Position numbers and translations under genes: made by a program
Shown here: positions 5,661 to 6,397 of the stretch, piece by piece
Numbering within the stretch: position 1 is the first letter of the stretch
Layout: each line of letters starts with the position of its first letter
The notes under the pieces: model-generated
The model's database searches: none
Seen by the model: the letters and a program-made list of their open reading frames with translations, nothing else
Told to the model about the DNA's origin: nothing
From: JANMDU01 sp031388245
GTDB lineage: Bacteria > Pseudomonadota > Gammaproteobacteria > Burkholderiales > Burkholderiaceae_C
Reading direction: 5' to 3'
DNA length: 6,397 nucleotides
NCBI GenBank assembly: GCA_031388245.1
Contig: JANNED010000166.1
Location: 1 to 6,397, forward strand

Positions 5661-6397
5661 AGTTTTGATGCGCGTTTTTGGAGCGCTTCAAGCTGCCCAA
5701 TTCATCAATCTGACTCAGATCAAAATCCAAGGCTTGGTTTTGCTCAGCCAAGCCAGGTGTCATGTCGAAGGTTGGATCCTCAAAGCTCAGCATGTCAGCC
5801 TGCGGGCCTGAAAGCAAAATGCCATTGCCCAGCTCAATATCTGGCAGCTGCGCAGAGGCTGTATCGGCGGCTTTGCGCTGAGCTGCATGCGGCGCGATGG
5901 GCTTGGAAGACGATGCGGGCAACATGCTGTAGCCCGAGCTGGGTTGCGCCAGCTCTTTGGCCAAGGTATAGAGCGTCATCAACTCTCGGTAAGCGGTCAT
6001 GTCCATCAGTGATTGATCTTGCTCTGGCTGCCGGAAAATAAATTCCTCAATCACTTGCTGCGCTTCATGCTCATGCCAAACCGCCTGGATATTCTCCAAC
6101 ACAGTTGGGTAGTCTTCTAAGCCATTAGACTGTGCGCCATAGCCTGAAAAGATCGGCACATGCGCATTGAAGACGCGATTGAACTCTTCGCGCAACTGCT
6201 CGTAGTCTTGCTCCCGCCCTGTTTGATGGTAGATGTCAAACAAATCCATGTAAGCCAGTGCGCTGGTTTCCACCTTGTCACTGATGTGGTTTCTGAGCAC
6301 CTCGATGGCCTGCTCGGGCTGGCCCAAAGACATGAAAAAATCTGCCTGCTCTTGAATATCAAACAAATCTTCGGTGGTGATCAGGCGCGAGCTGCTG
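5659..6397 (-). CDS. FimV-like TPR-containing protein, C-terminal part (5' end beyond window)
   Basis: The frame is open from the stop at 5661-5659 through to the right edge, giving 245 visible residues. The first in-frame start-like codon, TTG at 6366, is not the real start because the conserved sequence continues upstream of it (S-R-L-I-T-T-E-D). The section at about 6160-6375 ('EDLFDIQEQADFFMSLGQ', then 'AIEVLRNHISDKVETSALAY' and 'LREEFNRVFNAHVP') forms TPR-like helical pairs. It is the pattern I recognise from FimV-related proteins of Burkholderiales. FimV proteins help assemble type IV pili and polar systems from the inner membrane. The segment at 5940-6060 continues the helical part. 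The C-terminus is a low-complexity acidic tail with 'ALDFDLSQIDEL' near the end, similar to the D-F-D-L repeats of FimV tails. The N-terminal LysM and membrane segment expected of FimV would lie outside the window, so the name is provisional. Confidence 0.7.
   Translation of the reverse strand, partial: SSSRLITTEDLFDIQEQADFFMSLGQPEQAIEVLRNHISDKVETSALAYMDLFDIYHQTGREQDYEQLREEFNRVFNAHVPIFSGYGAQSNGLEDYPTVLENIQAVWHEHEAQQVIEEFIFRQPEQDQSLMDMTAYRELMTLYTLAKELAQPSSGYSMLPASSSKPIAPHAAQRKAADTASAQLPDIELGNGILLSGPQADMLSFEDPTFDMTPGLAEQNQALDFDLSQIDELGSLKRSKNAHQN

Overview
The window looks like chromosomal DNA of a betaproteobacterium, most likely order Burkholderiales and perhaps Comamonadaceae. That is an inference from moderately high GC, from the form of the Lgt and FimV-like proteins, and from the architecture of the hybrid kinase; no taxonomic marker is present. 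There are no rRNA or tRNA genes, CRISPR arrays, insertion sequences or phage genes. Coding density is high and no gene-free stretch exceeds about 160 bases.

Layout: the left third is on the minus strand. Read in transcription order it holds a beta-hydroxyacid dehydrogenase (start at 2094), then lgt (prolipoprotein diacylglyceryl transferase) 38 nt downstream, then a separate GntR-type regulator (start at 209) cut by the left edge. The regulator has its own AT-rich promoter, built over three TAATTA boxes spaced exactly 10 bp. From a divergent intergenic region (2095-2243) a plus-strand signalling operon begins. It holds a very short response-regulator ORF (2244-2510), overlapped by ATGA with a large six-TM hybrid histidine kinase (2507-4387). 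After a 74-nt AT-rich gap comes a 12-TM-type MFS exporter (4462-5634). A convergent minus-strand gene (5659 to the right edge) encodes the C-terminal part of a FimV-like TPR protein.

How they work together: lgt is a housekeeping gene of lipoprotein maturation that seems to be co-transcribed with a metabolic dehydrogenase. The dehydrogenase has the active-site layout of the YihU/sulfolactaldehyde-reductase branch (Arg in place of the usual Ser-Gly-Gly) rather than that of classical 3-hydroxyisobutyrate dehydrogenase. The kinase has complete catalytic and receiver domains. Its apparent partner regulator has lost its centre: the ORF joins the first half of a receiver domain in frame to the last helix of a LuxR-type HTH, so both the phosphorylation site and most of the DNA-binding domain are missing. 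The reading frame and the coupling to the kinase gene survive. This internal deletion is the most unusual thing in the window. I do not see evidence for a wholly new multi-gene system.
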